From Pseudaeromonas sp041911695 (GTDB lineage: Bacteria; Pseudomonadota; Gammaproteobacteria; Enterobacterales; Aeromonadaceae), in contig JAYROM010000108.1 of assembly GCA_041911695.1 (NCBI GenBank), positions 1-5,486 of the forward strand: DNA of 5,486 nucleotides, written 5' to 3'. The translations under genes and the position numbers were made by a program. Positions within the stretch are counted from its first letter, which is position 1. Every line of letters starts with the position of its first letter. Below the pieces are notes generated by a model. It had not been told where the DNA came from. It did no database searches and saw only the letters and a list, made by a program, of their open reading frames with translations. This document shows positions 4,736-5,486 of this stretch, piece after piece.

Positions 4736-5486
4736 CATGACCTTCTCCTGCCACAGGCGCGGCAGGGTCTTGGCGGCAGCGGTCCAGGCATCGAAATCCT
4801 GCACCGGCTTGGCTACGGCGTATTGCGCGGCCGGGATCATCTTGGCTTGCAGCTCGGCCGGCAGCTTGACGTTGCTGCGGATCGGACGGGCATAGCCCTT
4901 GGCCAGGTTGATCTGACCGGCATCACTGAAGATGTACTCGCGTGCCAGCTTGGCCGCATTCGGGTGCTTGCTGTATTTGTTAATGATGGTGGTGTAACCG
5001 GCGACCACCGAGCCATCGGACGGGATCACCACATCAAAGCGCTTCGGATCGATCTGATCGCGATAGCTCAGCGAGTTGAAGTCCCACAGCACGGCGACTT
5101 CCACTTCACCCTTCTCGATCACCGCCAGGGTCGGGTCGGTCAGCGACAGGCGGCCCTGCTTGGCCAGTTCGGCAAACAGTTTGAACGCCGGGTCCAGATT
5201 CTTCTCGTTACCACCGCCGGCAATCGCCGCGGCCAGCACGCCGCTGTTGGCCTGTGAGGCAACACCGACATTACCGATGGTGACCTTGTACTTGCCCTTT
5301 AGCAGATCGGCCCAGCTCTTCGGCTCATCCTTGACCAGCGACTTGTTGATCATGAACGAGATGGTGCCGGTATAGGCCAGAACCCAGTGACCATCCTTGT
5401 CCTTGGCCCAGTCCGGGATATCGTTCCAGGTGGAGGGCTTGTAGGGCAGGGTGATCCCTTTCTGCACTGCGATGGGGCCAAATGCA
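4721..5486 (-). CDS. Periplasmic solute-binding protein of the ABC importer (N-terminus missing)
   Basis: The C-terminal 254 residues of an extracellular solute-binding protein, family 1 type, related to iron(III)/spermidine/2-aminoethylphosphonate binding proteins. It captures the substrate in the periplasm and hands it to the two permeases. Visible family traits include a WNDIPDWAKDKDG segment, the hinge-like YTGTISFMINKSLV followed by PKSWADLLKGKYK, a QANSGVLAAA stretch, EVEVAVLWDFN, and the closing YIFSDAGQINLAKGYARPIR. The frame is open to the window edge: upstream of the GTG at 5467 it continues in frame through AFGPIA, so that GTG is an internal valine and the real start and signal peptide lie beyond 5486. 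The gene ends with TAA at 4721-4723 and is followed five bases later by the phosphodiesterase. It is the first visible gene of the operon, as usual for importers. Confidence 0.92.
   Translation of the reverse strand, partial: AFGPIAVQKGITLPYKPSTWNDIPDWAKDKDGHWVLAYTGTISFMINKSLVKDEPKSWADLLKGKYKVTIGNVGVASQANSGVLAAAIAGGGNEKNLDPAFKLFAELAKQGRLSLTDPTLAVIEKGEVEVAVLWDFNSLSYRDQIDPKRFDVVIPSDGSVVAGYTTIINKYSKHPNAAKLAREYIFSDAGQINLAKGYARPIRSNVKLPAELQAKMIPAAQYAVAKPVQDFDAWTAAAKTLPRLWQEKVMANQQ

Noticed and set aside
4002..4895. A 297-codon + strand open frame opposite the phosphodiesterase and binding-protein genes
   Set aside because: It spans two well-supported genes on the other strand, has no recognisable motif, and is the kind of long antisense frame expected from G+C-rich third codon positions.
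5465..5467. GTG at 5467 as the start of the binding protein
   Set aside because: The frame stays open upstream to the window edge with family-like sequence, and no signal peptide follows this GTG, so it is an internal valine codon.
395..5486. A standard 2-aminoethylphosphonate uptake and degradation operon
   Set aside because: The importer subunits fit that broad family, but no transaminase (PhnW) is present. The HAD protein is subclass IB with DMDDTLL and SDSIND motifs, not phosphonoacetaldehyde hydrolase. The substrate assignment would be unsupported.

Overview
The window comes from a GC-rich gammaproteobacterium. The tRNA-Ser(GGA) is close to the enterobacterial form and has an encoded CCA end. 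The proteins, codon use and tRNA-linked intergenic repeats would fit an Aeromonas-like genome. That placement is inference; no marker gene in the window settles it.

Left end (1-394): a complete tRNA-Ser(GGA) on the + strand is followed at once by a perfect 21-bp inverted repeat that should terminate transcription in both directions. Then comes about 250 bases of non-coding DNA. It holds two copies of a 68/69-base direct repeat about 180 bases apart and an almost unbroken chain of short hairpins. The second repeat copy starts with another + strand terminator. I see no gene in 95-394.

Rest of the window (395-5486): six genes, all on the minus strand, packed like one operon and convergent with the tRNA gene. 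In order of transcription (right to left) they are: a periplasmic solute-binding protein (N-terminus beyond the right edge), an alkaline-phosphatase-superfamily phosphodiesterase, two inner-membrane ABC permeases, an ABC ATPase with a C-terminal TOBE-like region, and a HAD-IB phosphatase. Junctions are +5, -1, +39, +9 and -1 bases, and two of them are TGATG stop/start overlaps.

The four transporter genes make a complete importer of the iron/polyamine/2-aminoethylphosphonate type. The two hydrolases lack signal peptides and should be cytoplasmic. The simplest model is that the importer brings in an intact organophosphorus compound, probably a phosphodiester or phosphonate ester. The phosphodiesterase-like enzyme would cleave it, and the HAD enzyme would release phosphate from the resulting monoester. 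The substrate cannot be read from the sequence. The promoter and any regulator lie outside the window, to the right. The best leads are this transport-plus-two-hydrolases arrangement, an unusual residue in the phosphodiesterase active site, and the hairpin/repeat array beside the tRNA.
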